DNA from: DASWLF01 sp963768765
Lineage (GTDB): Bacteria; Desulfobacterota; Desulfobaccia; Desulfobaccales; 0-14-0-80-60-11
Direction: 5' to 3'
Assembly (NCBI GenBank): GCA_963768765.1
Contig: CAVYJK010000021.1
Coordinates: 186,001-250,000 of the forward strand
Length of the DNA stretch: 64,000 nucleotides
Below, piece by piece: positions 26,800-36,359 of this stretch. The notes under the pieces were generated by a model. It saw only the letters and a program-made list of their open reading frames with translations, was not told the DNA's origin and did not search any database. Position numbers and translations under genes: made by a program. Position 1 is the stretch's first letter, and every line of letters begins with the position of its first letter.

Positions 26800-27552
26800 A
26801 TGCACCTGACCGAAATAACCACCAAGACGGCCCTGGTCCGGTCCGGGATTCCGGGAGTCGAATACGTCATCAACCCGTACCTGGGCTGCGGCCACGGCTG
26901 CCGTTACTGCTACGCCGTCTTCATGGCCAAATATGCCCGCCATCACCGGGGCGCTCCCTGGGGCAGCTTCGTGGAGGTGAAGCTCAATATTGCCCGGGTC
27001 CTGCGGGAGGAGCTCAAAAGAAAAAAGCAGCCCTCCCGGGCCCTGCTCTCCAGCGTCTGCGATCCCTACCAGCCCGCCGAGCGCCGCTACCGGCTCACCC
27101 GGCAGTGTCTGGAAGTCCTTAAAGAGTTCGGCTGGGGCATCGATATCCTGACCCGGTCTCCCCTGGTGACCCGGGACCTGGACCTTTTGAGCGCGGCACC
27201 GGGGGCCACCGTGGGGTTTTCCATCCCCACGGACGACGATGACATCCGGAAGGTGCTGGAGCCCCAGGCCCCACCCATCGGCGCCCGGGTGGCGGCCTTG
27301 AAAAGACTGCACCAGGCGGGCCTCACCCCCTGGGTCTTCATCGCCCCCATGCTCCCCATGCAGGCGGCCCGGCTCCATGAACTCATCGCGCCTTATGTGG
27401 GGCGCGTCATGATAGACCCCTTGAACTACCGCCGGCAGGCGCAGCCCTGGTTCCACCGCCATGGCTGGGATTATGCCTTGACCGACGAATTCGCCGCCCA
27501 AACCCGGGCGGAGCTACTGCGCCTCTTCGGCGACCAAGGGCGCCGCGCCTGA
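26800..27552 (+). CDS. Radical SAM protein (spore photoproduct lyase-like family)
   Basis: This 250-residue protein binds a [4Fe-4S] cluster and S-adenosylmethionine through Cys30, Cys34 and Cys37 (CGHGCRYCY). NPYLGCGHGCRYCYAVFMAK, DPYQPAERRYRLTRQCLEVL and LTRSPLVTRD are hallmarks of the family that includes SplB-like and Rv2578c-type proteins. The reaction is unknown; several relatives are annotated only as radical SAM. The start is ATG 26800 without a clear ribosome-binding site. The gene for an unknown protein follows 120 bases downstream in the same direction. Confidence 0.88.
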   Translation: MHLTEITTKTALVRSGIPGVEYVINPYLGCGHGCRYCYAVFMAKYARHHRGAPWGSFVEVKLNIARVLREELKRKKQPSRALLSSVCDPYQPAERRYRLTRQCLEVLKEFGWGIDILTRSPLVTRDLDLLSAAPGATVGFSIPTDDDDIRKVLEPQAPPIGARVAALKRLHQAGLTPWVFIAPMLPMQAARLHELIAPYVGRVMIDPLNYRRQAQPWFHRHGWDYALTDEFAAQTRAELLRLFGDQGRRA

Positions 27553-27672
27553 CCCGGGGAAACTCTGCGGCCCGCCAGGAAGGGGAAGACGCGCCCGTCC
27601 GGGTTAGGGTGAGGGGGAAGTGGGGGGAACTTATGGCCGCGAGGCGGATTATTCCGGACCCCAGGAGATGTT

Positions 27673-28573
27673 ATGGATAAAGTCATTGCCACCGTGGTCG
27701 ATAAACTGCGCTGGCTGCGGGAGCAGAGGATCTGGCCCAACGGGCTGCGGTATCTCTGGACCGACGCCTTCGGGGTGGTGCTCCTGGTGTCTCTCTACCG
27801 GGAACTTCAGGAGGAGCAGTATCTGGCTCAGGCGTTGTGGGTGGTCTCGGAGGTGGACCGGGTCCTGGGCCGGCCCCGGGGCATTCGCATCGGCGAAGCC
27901 CCGGACCGGGACGGCCAGTACTTCCATTATCTCGCCATGTGGCTCTACGCCCTGGGCCGGCTGGGCCGCCTTCAGCCGGCATACCGGGAGCGGGCCATCG
28001 AGCTGGCGCGCCAGGTCCATCGCCCCTTTGTGCGACCCGGGGTGGGGCTCTTCTGGAAGATGCGGGAGGACCTGAGCGGCCCCTATCCGGGCTACGGCTT
28101 GGGGGCCATGGACGCCTTTCACGGCTACGTGGTCTACCGCACCCTGGCGCCCCGGGAACTGGCCGCGGAAATCGCCGAGATGAAAGAACTGGTGGAGCAG
28201 ACTTACCAGACCCTGGAAATCCAGCAGGACCTGGGCCTGGGGATGATGCTCTGGTTCACCCACTTCTTTCCCGGCGAGCCCTGGGCCATGGTCCAGCGGC
28301 AGCGGTCCCTGGCCACCCTGGACCGCATGTGGCTGGACCCGCCCGGCTACTTCTGCCGCTACCCGGGGCTGCCCCAGGTCAAGTTCGCCTTCACCAACTA
28401 CGGGGTCTCCCTGGGCCTGCAGGCCGTGGGCCAGGACCCGGAGCGGGTCCGCAAACTCAACGCCTTCTTCAGCGACCTACCGCTCCGGCGACGAATACGA
28501 TCGCGAGGCCATCACCCACGTCATGGCCTGCACCTCGCACTTCCCGGGAGAATTTATCCGGCCGGAAAGTTGA
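27673..28573 (+). pseudogene. Unknown 300-residue protein, 3' frameshift
   Basis: GGAGATGTT precedes ATG 27673 (MDKVIATVVDKLRWLREQRI). The protein is helical and Trp/Tyr-rich, with YLWTDAFGVVLLVSLYREL, then GQYFHYLAMWLYALGRLGRL and GYGLGAMDAFHGYVVYRTL. Repeated helix pairs suggest an alpha/alpha toroid as in some glycosidases, but this is a guess. At 28475-28478 (AGCGACCTACCG) one extra C shifts the frame; without it the protein ends SDYRSGDEYDREAITHVMAC TSHFPGEFIRPES at TGA 28571-28573. The gene is probably intact. It follows the radical SAM gene. Confidence 0.5.
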
Positions 28574-28704
28574 GGAGAGGGCCGGGGGACATTTTTCGTA
28601 AGGGTCCCCCCCTCCCCTCAAACTCCCCACCCAACCCCCGTAAAGATGGCCGGGGGAGGCGGGACTTAAGGTCCCGACTTCCCCGGCCTAATTAAACCTC
28701 TTAT

Positions 28705-28780
28705 GGGGTTTGGGGGAGAGGGCTGGGGGGAGGGGGTGAGGGCCACTAAACAAAAAAGCCCTTAGCCCCCTCCCCCCAAA
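28705..28780. repeat. Inverted repeat of the GGGGGAGGGGG family between convergent genes
   Basis: GGGGAGGGGGTGAGGGC pairs with GCCCTTAGCCCCCTCCCC around an A-rich centre. A second GC-skewed block at 28585-28640 (GGGTCCCCCCCTCCCC) belongs to the same type. They fill the gap between two convergent genes. Confidence 0.6.
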
Positions 28781-28785
28781 CACCT

Positions 28786-29794
28786 TCAACTCACCTCCAG
28801 CACCGCGGCGCCGTGGATCTGGCCGGCTTCGTAGGCGGTTCAGGGCTTCGTTGGCCGCCTCCAGGGGAAAGGTTTGCACCTCGGTCTTCACCGGCACTTG
28901 GGGGGCTATTTTCAGAAACTCCTCGCCGTCTTGCCGGGTGAGGTTGGCCACGGAGCGCACCACCCGTTCGCCCCAGAGGAGGTCGTAGGGGAAGGACGGG
29001 ATATCGCTCATGTGGATGCCGCCGCTCACCACGGTGCCGCCCTTGGCGGTGGCTCTCAAGGCCGCGGGGATGAGCGCCCCCACCGGCGCAAAGATGATGG
29101 CCGCGTCCAGCTCCTCCGGGGGCGCCTCATCCGAGTCCCCGGCCCAGACGGCCCCCAACCGCCGGGCGAACTCCTGGGTGGCCGCGTCCCCCGGCCGGGT
29201 GAAGGCATAGACGCTTTTGCCCTGGTACACCGCCACCTGAATGAGGATGTGGGCCGCGGCGCCGAAGCCGTAGATCCCCAGGCGTTCCACCCCGTCGCCG
29301 GCCAGGCGATAGGAGCGGTAGCCGATGAGCCCGGCGCAGAGCCAAGGCGCCATCTCCGCGTCACTGCGGCCTTCCGGCAGATGGAAGGTGAAGTGCTCAT
29401 CGGCCACGGTGTATTCAGCGTAGCCGCCGTCCAGGGTGTAGCCGGTGAATTTGGGGAAATCGCACAGGTTTTCCCGGCCCCGGCGGCAGTAGCGGCACTG
29501 GCCGCAGGTGTGGCCCAGCCAGGGCACCCCGAGGCGCTGGCCGAGGCGGAACCCTTCGACGCGCTCCCCGGTGGCCGCCACCGTGCCCACGATTTCGTGG
29601 CCCAGGATCAGGGGCAGCTTGGGCCGGGTGAGTTCGCCGTCCACGATGTGCAGATCGGTGCGGCAGACCCCGCAGGCGTGGACTTTAATCAGCACCTGCT
29701 CCGGGCCCGGCCGGGGCACCGGCACTTCCCGGGCCTGAAGGGGCTTCCCCGGCGCCTCCAGCACCATGGCCCGCATCTTTTCCGGAATCTCCAT
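28786..29794 (-). pseudogene. Zinc-dependent alcohol dehydrogenase, 3' frameshift
   Basis: From ATG 29794 the protein shows catalytic-zinc residues (CGVCRTDLHIVDG, GHEIVGTV), the structural-zinc cysteines (CGQCRYCRRGRENLC) and a Rossmann motif (GIYGFGAAAHILIQ). It belongs to the AdhA-like zinc alcohol dehydrogenase group and would oxidise an alcohol with NAD(P)+. Near the end, CGCCTACGAAGC (28832-28836) has one C too many; without it the protein closes NRYEAGQIHGAAVLEVS at TGA 28786-28788, the normal family ending (about 335 residues). It is probably intact in reality. Convergent with the unknown gene above. Confidence 0.78.
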
Positions 29795-29968
29795 CTTTCA
29801 GCTCCCAGACTTGATTTCTTAATTCTCCATTAGATAAACATTAAACCTTAAAATAAAAAGATGGAAATTCCGGCGAGCAGGTGCCGGGGAAACCGATGGC
29901 GCCCGGCTCAGGTTGTCGGACCCGCTGATTTGTGCTAATACCAATTCGGGGTCAAAGAGTTATCTATT

Positions 29969-30024
29969 GTAGGGGCGCACCTGCGTGTGCGCCCTTCTGG
30001 GCGGACACCTGGGTCCGCCCCTAC
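29969..30024. repeat. Interspersed repeat GTAGGGGCG...CGCCCCTAC
   Basis: The outer arms GTAGGGGCG and CGCCCCTAC enclose an inner GCGCACCTGCGTGTGCGC palindrome and GGACACCTGGGTCC. It lies in the 307-base gap before the DUF169 gene. Nothing else is seen in this gap. Confidence 0.65.
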
Positions 30025-30101
30025 ATAAAAATAATATCCTTAGAATGCAACCGGTATAAGAAGATTTCCATCAAATCTCACTGGAAGTAATGGAGTTCCC
30101 C

Positions 30102-30839
30102 ATGAGCGACTTCAAGACCATTTCCCATGACCTGGTCCTCAGCCTGGGGCTCAAGTACGAACCGGTGGGGGTCAACCTGTACCTGGAGACGGACCCCCTT
30201 CCCGAGGGCCTTACCTTCACCCGGGAGAACCTGAAAAGCTACTGCCAGGCCCTGGTCTTGGCCGGCGAAGGCCGGACCCTGCTGCTCAAGGGCGAGCAGA
30301 TGGGCTGCAAGCTGGGGACCTCGGTCCTGGGCTTTGAAAAGGAGATGGAGGGCTTTATCGACGACGGGGTCCTGGAAAAATACGGCGTGGGCCTGTTCGG
30401 CTCCGAGGAGGCCTCCGCCGCCACCATCCGTGGGTCAATTTATCTGGAAGCGGGCAAAACCCGGGCCGCTCTCATCGCGCCGCTGTCCGCCTTCTCGAAC
30501 CCGCCCCAGGTGGTGGTCTTCACCGCCGACAGCGAGCAGGTCATGTGGCTGCTCTACGCGGTGAATTATGGGCGGGGCGGCCGGATGGACCTGCCCCAGT
30601 CGGGTGGGGCCTTGGGGGGCTGCTCGGACATCACCGCCCTGCCCCTGCTCACCGGAGCCCCCAACGTCACCTTTTTGGGCCTGGGCTGTCGGTTGAAGTC
30701 GGCCATCGACGCCTGCCACCTGATGCTGGGGACCCCGGGGGCCACCCTGGAGGGGATTCACCGCCACATCCTGGACCTGGCCAAGCCCATCGCCATGCTC
30801 CAGAAGGCGCCTTCGGGAGGTTCCCGGCCCGGCAAGTGA
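30102..30839 (+). CDS. DUF169 domain-containing protein
   Basis: This 245-residue protein matches the DUF169 family: an opening that covers LVLSLGLKYEPVGVNLYLE, the central CQALVLAGEGRTLLL with KGEQMGCKLG, and the GGCSDITALPLLTGAPNVTF stretch with conserved cysteines. Members occur mostly in anaerobes, often near metal- or C1-metabolism genes; none has a firm biochemical role that I know. ATG 30102 is preferred because TGGAG lies at normal distance; ATG 30090 is the alternative and adds four residues. It is transcribed away from the large minus-strand cluster. Confidence 0.85.
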   Translation: MSDFKTISHDLVLSLGLKYEPVGVNLYLETDPLPEGLTFTRENLKSYCQALVLAGEGRTLLLKGEQMGCKLGTSVLGFEKEMEGFIDDGVLEKYGVGLFGSEEASAATIRGSIYLEAGKTRAALIAPLSAFSNPPQVVVFTADSEQVMWLLYAVNYGRGGRMDLPQSGGALGGCSDITALPLLTGAPNVTFLGLGCRLKSAIDACHLMLGTPGATLEGIHRHILDLAKPIAMLQKAPSGGSRPGK

Positions 30840-30857
30840 GCCGGCCTTACCGCGGCC

Positions 30858-30933
30858 TTGTAGGGGCGGACCCAGGTGCCCGCCCCTTTCACCGGTGCAA
30901 AAATGTAGGGGCGGGTTTCAAACCCGCCCCTAC
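30858..30933. repeat. Interspersed repeats of the GTAGGGGCG family, two adjacent copies
   Basis: A first copy (TTGTAGGGGCGGACC...GCCCGCCCC) is followed at 30905-30933 by a perfect palindrome with 14-base arms, GTAGGGGCGGGTTT and AAACCCGCCCCTAC, around one base. They separate the DUF169 gene from the 3' end of the long minus-strand cluster. Confidence 0.7.
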
Positions 30934-31000
30934 AGCTTCTTTGGTTCCACAGCAGTCCATCTTGGGTGGATTATCTTTTAACCAAAAACCGAAAACCGCA

Positions 31001-32374
31001 TTAGAAATTCACCCTTAAATTAAACTTCTCGATCTTGTGGCTCAAGGTCTTGCGGTTGATGCCCAGGATGCGGGCCGCGTCCTGGCGCCGCCCCCGGGTG
31101 CGCCGCAGGATGAACTGGATGTAGCGCTTTTCCAACTCCTCCAGGGTGTAGTTTTCGTCGGAAAACACCTGGAACTCTCCCTGCCTCTGGGTGATGAAGC
31201 TGGGCAGGTGCTCCGGCTGGATGATGTCGCCGTCCTCCAGGATGACGATGCGTTCGATGGTGTGTTCCAGCTCCCTGACGTTCCCGGGCCACGAATAGGC
31301 CTCCAGCAGCTTCATGGCCTTGGGAGAGATCCCCGTGACCTCCCGGTTGCCTTTCTGGCTGTATTTTTTCAGGAAATGTTCCACCAGGAGCGGTATATCC
31401 CCCACTCGCTCCCTCAGGGGTGGCAGGTGGATGGGGATGACGCTGAGGCGGTAAAACAGGTCCTCCCGGAAGGCACCGGCCTTGATGGCTTCCTTCAGGT
31501 CCCGGTTGGAGGAGGCGATGATGCGGATATCCAGCTTGATGCGGTTCTGGCTCCCCACCTGCATGAACTCCCGTTCCTGGATCACCCGCAGCAGCTTGGC
31601 CTGGATGTTCAGACAAAGGTTGGTGATTTCATCAAAGAAAAAGGTGCCGTGATTGGCCAGCTCGAAGAGCCCGTGCTTGGTCTGGATGGCCCCGGTGAAG
31701 GAGCCCTTGACGTGGCCGAAGAGTTCGCTCTCCAGCAGGGTTTCCACCAGGGCCGAGCAATCCACCGCCACGAACTCGTTGTCTTTGCGGGGGCTGAGCA
31801 GGTGAATGGCCCGGGCCACCAACTCCTTGCCGGTGCCGCTCTCGCCGGTGAGGAGCACCGTGCTGTCGCTGGGCGCGGCCCGCCGGACCTTGGCGTACAC
31901 CTGTCTCATGGCCGGGCTGTCGCCGATGATGAAAGCCAGGCCCAGCTCGCCGCCTTCTTCCGGTTCCGGCTTCCGTTGCTTCGGTTTTTGCTGGAGGAAC
32001 TCCCGGGCCTTCTCCACCACGGTTTCCAACTCGTCGAGGCGAAAAGGCTTCACCAGATAGTCCAGGGCCCCCAGCTTGATGCACTCCACCGCCCCCTGAA
32101 TAGTGGGGTAGCCGGTGATCATGATGATTTCGGTTTCCGGAAAATCTTTGCGGAGCAGCCTCAGGAACTCGGTGCCGTCGATGTCGGGCAATTTGATATC
32201 CAGGAGGATGATGGCAAAGGGGTGCCGGGCCAGAATCTCCAGGGCCTCGTTGGCGCTGGCGGCGGTGGAGACCGAAAGCTGGCGCCGGGACAATACCTGG
32301 GCAATGCCGCGGCGCACCGCTTCTTCATCATCCACCACCAGGATCTGGCTACTTACATCACTTTCCTGCATCAA
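31001..32374 (-). CDS. Sigma54-dependent NtrC-family response regulator
   Basis: This 457-residue activator has a receiver (acidic pair VVDDEE, Asp59 in LLDIKLPD, Lys in VKPF), an AAA+ domain (Walker A GESGTGKE 177-184, sigma54 loop GSFTGA 224-229, a common variant) and a Fis-type C-terminal helix-turn-helix (RRQDAARILGINRKTLSHKI). It is the last gene of the cluster that begins with metF/hdrA genes, 7 bases after the hybrid kinase, whose own receiver it may share signals with. A near-consensus sigma54 promoter at 46284-46299, at the head of the cluster, is an attractive target. Confidence 0.93.
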   Translation of the reverse strand: MMQESDVSSQILVVDDEEAVRRGIAQVLSRRQLSVSTAASANEALEILARHPFAIILLDIKLPDIDGTEFLRLLRKDFPETEIIMITGYPTIQGAVECIKLGALDYLVKPFRLDELETVVEKAREFLQQKPKQRKPEPEEGGELGLAFIIGDSPAMRQVYAKVRRAAPSDSTVLLTGESGTGKELVARAIHLLSPRKDNEFVAVDCSALVETLLESELFGHVKGSFTGAIQTKHGLFELANHGTFFFDEITNLCLNIQAKLLRVIQEREFMQVGSQNRIKLDIRIIASSNRDLKEAIKAGAFREDLFYRLSVIPIHLPPLRERVGDIPLLVEHFLKKYSQKGNREVTGISPKAMKLLEAYSWPGNVRELEHTIERIVILEDGDIIQPEHLPSFITQRQGEFQVFSDENYTLEELEKRYIQFILRRTRGRRQDAARILGINRKTLSHKIEKFNLRVNF

Positions 32375-32381
32375 ACCCCTT

Positions 32382-33860
32382 TCACCCGGGAACTATGGGG
32401 AGAAAGACCCGGAAGGTGGAGCCCACCCCCACCTGGCTTTCCACTTTAACAGAGCCGCGGTGGGCCTCGATGAGGCCCTTGACCAGGGCCAGCCCCAGAC
32501 CGGTGCCGATGACCTGCCGGGTCTTAGGATGTTTCACCCGGTAGAATTTATCAAATACTTTGGAAATCTCCTCAGGTTCGATGCCGATGCCGTTATCGCT
32601 CACCCGGACTTCCACGTAGTCGCCGTGGGAGAGCGCCCCGATCTTGACGTCGCCTCCGTCCGGAGAATAGTTGATGGCGTTGGCAATCAGGTTGGTGAAG
32701 ACCTCATCCATGCTGCGGCGGTCGGCCCGGATAAGGGGGAGATCCCCGGGCAGTTCCAGCCTCAGGCTGACTCGCTGCTCTTCCGCCTTGGCCTTTAAAA
32801 GCTCCACCAGGTCAACCAGCACTTCTCCCAGGGCCAGGGGCACCTGCTCCAGCTGGCCGTGGCCGGCTTCCATCCTGGCCACGTCCAGCAAATCGTTGAT
32901 CAGGTCCAGCAACCCCTGGATCTTGGCATGGGCCCGGGTGAGCAATTCCCGCTGCTTCTCGGTCAGGTCCCCCGCCAGGCCGTCCAGGATCACGGCGTGC
33001 TGCTGCTTGATGGCCGCCAGGGGAGAGCGCAGTTCGTGGGACACCATGCCCACGAAGTCGTTTTTCATTTCATCCAGTTCTTTAAACGTGGTTATATCAT
33101 GAAAAACCGTAACTGTGCCGAGTACCTGCTGATCCGGCCCGAAGAAGGGGGCCGAGAGATACCGCAAGTGTAGGCGTCCTTTGGCCAACTCCTGGGAGAT
33201 GCACTTGCCCGGCTCCTGCTCGGCGCCCGCCAGCAAGGCCTGGACAACTTTCTGAAAGGCATCGTCGTCGAGGTAATCCTGCAGAGGCCCGGGCTGGGGC
33301 AGGGGATTGGACAAGCCCAAAAGCTGCTTGAGGGCCGAGTTGCACAGGACCACTTCGGATTCCCGGTTGGTCACCAGCACCCCGTCCCCCATGCAATTGA
33401 CCACCGTGAGCAGCCGGCTCTGCTCCATGGCCAGGTTGTAAAGGTTCCGGGCCTGCTCTTCCTGCAGCTGGCGGGTCCGCGTCTGGAGCTGCTGCTTTTC
33501 CAGGGCTCGCCTGACCACCAGGGTGAGGTGATCGATGCTGAAGGGCTTGGTGACGAAGTCGTAAGCCCCTTTTTTCATGCACTCCACCGCGTCGGCCACG
33601 GTCCCCAGGCCGGTCATGATGATGACCGGAAGGTCCGGGTAATGGACGCCGGCCTCCTCCAAGACCTCCAGGGCGCCCATCACCGGCATCTTCAGGTCGC
33701 ACAGTAGCACGTTCACCGGCTCCGAGGCCAAAAGCTCCAGGGCCTCCTTGCCGTTGGCCGCGGTGGCCACCTGGTAGCCCTCGCTCCTCAATACCCTGGA
33801 GCAGCCTAAACGCAGGACTTCTTCGTCATCCACCACCAAGATCGTGTACTGGTCCGCCAT
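32382..33860 (-). CDS. Receiver-PAS-histidine kinase (response-regulator-type hybrid kinase)
   Basis: This 492-residue soluble protein starts with a receiver domain (VVDDEE, phospho-acceptor Asp55 in CDLKMPV, Lys in TKPF). A coiled coil and a PAS domain (about 140-258) follow, then HisKA with His275 (FVGMVSHELRSPLAA) and an ATPase domain (NLIANAINYSPDGG, DNGIGIEP, GTGLGLALV). The receiver placed before the kinase suggests that it integrates phosphorylation from another kinase, probably the PAS kinase encoded upstream. The NtrC-type regulator downstream is the probable output. No membrane helix is present. Confidence 0.92.
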   Translation of the reverse strand: MADQYTILVVDDEEVLRLGCSRVLRSEGYQVATAANGKEALELLASEPVNVLLCDLKMPVMGALEVLEEAGVHYPDLPVIIMTGLGTVADAVECMKKGAYDFVTKPFSIDHLTLVVRRALEKQQLQTRTRQLQEEQARNLYNLAMEQSRLLTVVNCMGDGVLVTNRESEVVLCNSALKQLLGLSNPLPQPGPLQDYLDDDAFQKVVQALLAGAEQEPGKCISQELAKGRLHLRYLSAPFFGPDQQVLGTVTVFHDITTFKELDEMKNDFVGMVSHELRSPLAAIKQQHAVILDGLAGDLTEKQRELLTRAHAKIQGLLDLINDLLDVARMEAGHGQLEQVPLALGEVLVDLVELLKAKAEEQRVSLRLELPGDLPLIRADRRSMDEVFTNLIANAINYSPDGGDVKIGALSHGDYVEVRVSDNGIGIEPEEISKVFDKFYRVKHPKTRQVIGTGLGLALVKGLIEAHRGSVKVESQVGVGSTFRVFLPIVPG

Positions 33861-33956
33861 AATGCACCTTTTTAAAGCTGTCAGCGATCAGCGGTCAGCC
33901 CCAGACCAAAAACCCAAAGGCTTGGCTTTGTCTCTGTTTTTCTCTTTAGCGGAAAG

Positions 33957-36260
33957 CTAATCAAACTCCATCTGATCCGGTTTTTCCTGGGATTCCAGGG
34001 GCAACCGGATGGTAAAGGTGGTCCCGTCGCCGGGCCGGCTCTCGGCCTCGATGCTGCCGCCGTGGCGCTGGATGACCCCGTAGACGATGGACAGCCCCAG
34101 TCCCGTGCCTTTGCCCGGCGGTTTGGTGGTAAAAAAGGGTTCGAAGATCTTGTCGATGATGTCCGGCGGAATCCCGCTGCCCGTATCCATGAACTTGAGC
34201 ACCACCCCCTCCCCGTGAGGCGCCGGCTGGGTGGCGATGGTGATGACCCCGGAGCCGCGCATGGCGTCCGCGGCGTTGAGCAGCAGGTTGGTAAAGACCT
34301 GCTGCAGCTGGCCGGGGTCACCGATAATCTGCGGCAGACCCGGCTCCAAATGCCGGACGACCTTGATGTTGTGGAAGAAGGCCTGGTGGCTGATGAGTTC
34401 CACGCACCGGTTGATGAGATCGTTGGCGTCAAAGAGCCTTTTCTGCCCCAGGGACTGCCGGCTGAAGTCCAGCAAACGGGTGACGATTTGCTGGCACCGC
34501 ATGGTCTGGTTGATGATAATGTCCAGATTTTCCCGGTAGGCGCTCTCGTCGTCCAGGTCCCGCCGCAGCAGCTCGGCGTAGATGAGGATGCCGGCCAGGG
34601 GATTGTTGATTTCGTGGGCCACGCCCGCGGCCATGCGGCCCAGGGAAGCGATCTTTTCCGTGTGCACCAGCTGCGACTGGGCCGCTTCCAGTTCCTGGTG
34701 CACTTTCAGAATTTCCCGGAGGTCCGAGAAGATGCCCACGCTGCCCACTTCTTGGCCCCGCTCCCGGATGATGGTGGCGGAAAAGTTCACCGGCACCTCT
34801 TCCCCGTTTTTGTTGACGAAGGTGATCCGGGTGGTATTCAGCTTGTCCGGGGGGCCGTATTCGTCGCTGCGCATCCGCCGCATCATCTCCGCTGCCGCCT
34901 GGTACGGATAGAACTTGCGGAAATTCTTCGGGTTGCCGATGATCTCTTCCGCCTGGTACCCCAGGATGCGCTCCGCCCCTTCGTTGAAGATGAGGGGCAC
35001 GCCTTTAGGGTCCACCACCACGATGCCGTCCACCGAGCTGCGGATAATGTTGTGGAGAAAGGCGTTGGTCTTCTGGAGTTCCCGCTCGATATTGATGCGG
35101 TCGGTAAGATCCCGCAGGTAAAGGCAGGTGAGGGATTTCTTCCCCAGACGCGACACGGCCATGCAAGTCTCGAAGACGCGAGGTTCCCCTTCCTCCCGGC
35201 CCTCTTCCAGCATGCTGCAAAACCTAGTCTCCCGCTGCTGGCCCTGCTCCACCATCTGGGACAATTCCAGGGCCATGTGGAGATGCTGGGAGCTGAGAAT
35301 TTCCCCCAGGTGCCTGCCGATGAGCTTTTCCTTCGGCATTCCGAGAATTTCGGCCATCCTGGAATTGGCAAAGAGGATACGCTGGTCCTCGTCGGCCATG
35401 AGCAGGCCTTCCCGGGTCATCTCCGTGAGGAGGTCCAGCTTCCTTTCCGCCTCGACGATGGGAGTGATGTCCCGGATGGACTCAAAGCCGCCGATGACCC
35501 GCCCGGCAGGATCGGTGATGATGGAGGCCGACACCGTCACCGGAATCTCCGTACCCTGGCGGTCCCGCACCACCCGGCGCAACCCGGAAATGGGCCGCTT
35601 GCGCTCCATCACCTGCTTCAGGACGCAGTCGCAGGTCTGGCACTGCACGGTATTGAGCACTTCCCCGCAGGTCATGCGGCCCACCACTTCGCTGCGGGAA
35701 TACCCGGTGAGCTTCTCCATGTGGTCGTTGATGTAGGTGAGTACCAGGTCCGGGTCCACCATGAAGAGGGGCATGGGAAAATTTTCCAGGATGCTGGAGA
35801 GCGTCGCCAACTGCAGCTGCACCACCGGGTGGGCCAGCAAATCCGCATGCTCCCGCAGCACCACGAAGCAGCCGGCGGGCTCCTCGCCCCGCCCCTTGAT
35901 GGGGGTGGCGGTGACCGTCAGGGGAACGGTGGTGGCCCAGCGGGACTTTAACAGGACGGGGGCCCGGTTCAGGCTCTCCCCATGCTTCAGGCAGCGGTCC
36001 TGGCGCACGGTGCCATCCACACTGAGCGGCAAGCCCGTCAGCTGGGAGCAAATGGGACAGGCGTCCCCCAGGCGCAGACTGTCCCCAAAGATCTTGGCCG
36101 CGGCCCGGTTCAAGAAGACCACCTTCTTGTGGCCGTCGGCTATCAGAACCGGGTCGGGAAAATCGGCCAGCAACGGGGCGTAGCAATCTGCCAGGGAAGG
36201 GCCTGCCGCAGCCTTGGGGGAAAAATCTGTTTCGGCTGGATCGTGGCTATGCTTTGCCAT
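33957..36260 (-). CDS. Multi-PAS soluble sensor histidine kinase
   Basis: This 767-residue kinase has four PAS-like domains (about 30-140, 155-270, 275-390, 400-515), no membrane helix, then HisKA with His549 (GRMAAGVAHEINNP) and an ATPase domain (NLLLNAADAM, DTGSGIPP, GKGTGLGLSI). The first two PAS domains carry cysteine groups (CPICSQL at 68-71 with Cys90, and QCQTCDC at 206-212) that could hold an iron-sulfur cluster or sense redox state; such cysteines fit an anaerobe's redox sensor but this is inference. It lies between the ACT-domain gene and the hybrid kinase. Confidence 0.9.
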   Translation of the reverse strand: MAKHSHDPAETDFSPKAAAGPSLADCYAPLLADFPDPVLIADGHKKVVFLNRAAAKIFGDSLRLGDACPICSQLTGLPLSVDGTVRQDRCLKHGESLNRAPVLLKSRWATTVPLTVTATPIKGRGEEPAGCFVVLREHADLLAHPVVQLQLATLSSILENFPMPLFMVDPDLVLTYINDHMEKLTGYSRSEVVGRMTCGEVLNTVQCQTCDCVLKQVMERKRPISGLRRVVRDRQGTEIPVTVSASIITDPAGRVIGGFESIRDITPIVEAERKLDLLTEMTREGLLMADEDQRILFANSRMAEILGMPKEKLIGRHLGEILSSQHLHMALELSQMVEQGQQRETRFCSMLEEGREEGEPRVFETCMAVSRLGKKSLTCLYLRDLTDRINIERELQKTNAFLHNIIRSSVDGIVVVDPKGVPLIFNEGAERILGYQAEEIIGNPKNFRKFYPYQAAAEMMRRMRSDEYGPPDKLNTTRITFVNKNGEEVPVNFSATIIRERGQEVGSVGIFSDLREILKVHQELEAAQSQLVHTEKIASLGRMAAGVAHEINNPLAGILIYAELLRRDLDDESAYRENLDIIINQTMRCQQIVTRLLDFSRQSLGQKRLFDANDLINRCVELISHQAFFHNIKVVRHLEPGLPQIIGDPGQLQQVFTNLLLNAADAMRGSGVITIATQPAPHGEGVVLKFMDTGSGIPPDIIDKIFEPFFTTKPPGKGTGLGLSIVYGVIQRHGGSIEAESRPGDGTTFTIRLPLESQEKPDQMEFD

Positions 36261-36359
36261 GGCCTTTTTCCGCTCGCTAAAAACTGGTGGACTTGGTCCA
36301 CCTGCTTAAGATGAAGTTTCTACTATCGGGGGTAAAAGCAGTAGTTGTCAATATTCCCC

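Noticed and set aside
30905..30933. Intrinsic terminator for the long minus-strand cluster
   Set aside because: A perfect hairpin but no T-run on either side, and the same palindrome is dispersed elsewhere.
34062..35951. A 629-codon plus-strand frame opposite the multi-PAS kinase gene
   Set aside because: Shadow of a conserved gene; no recognisable domain or start signal.
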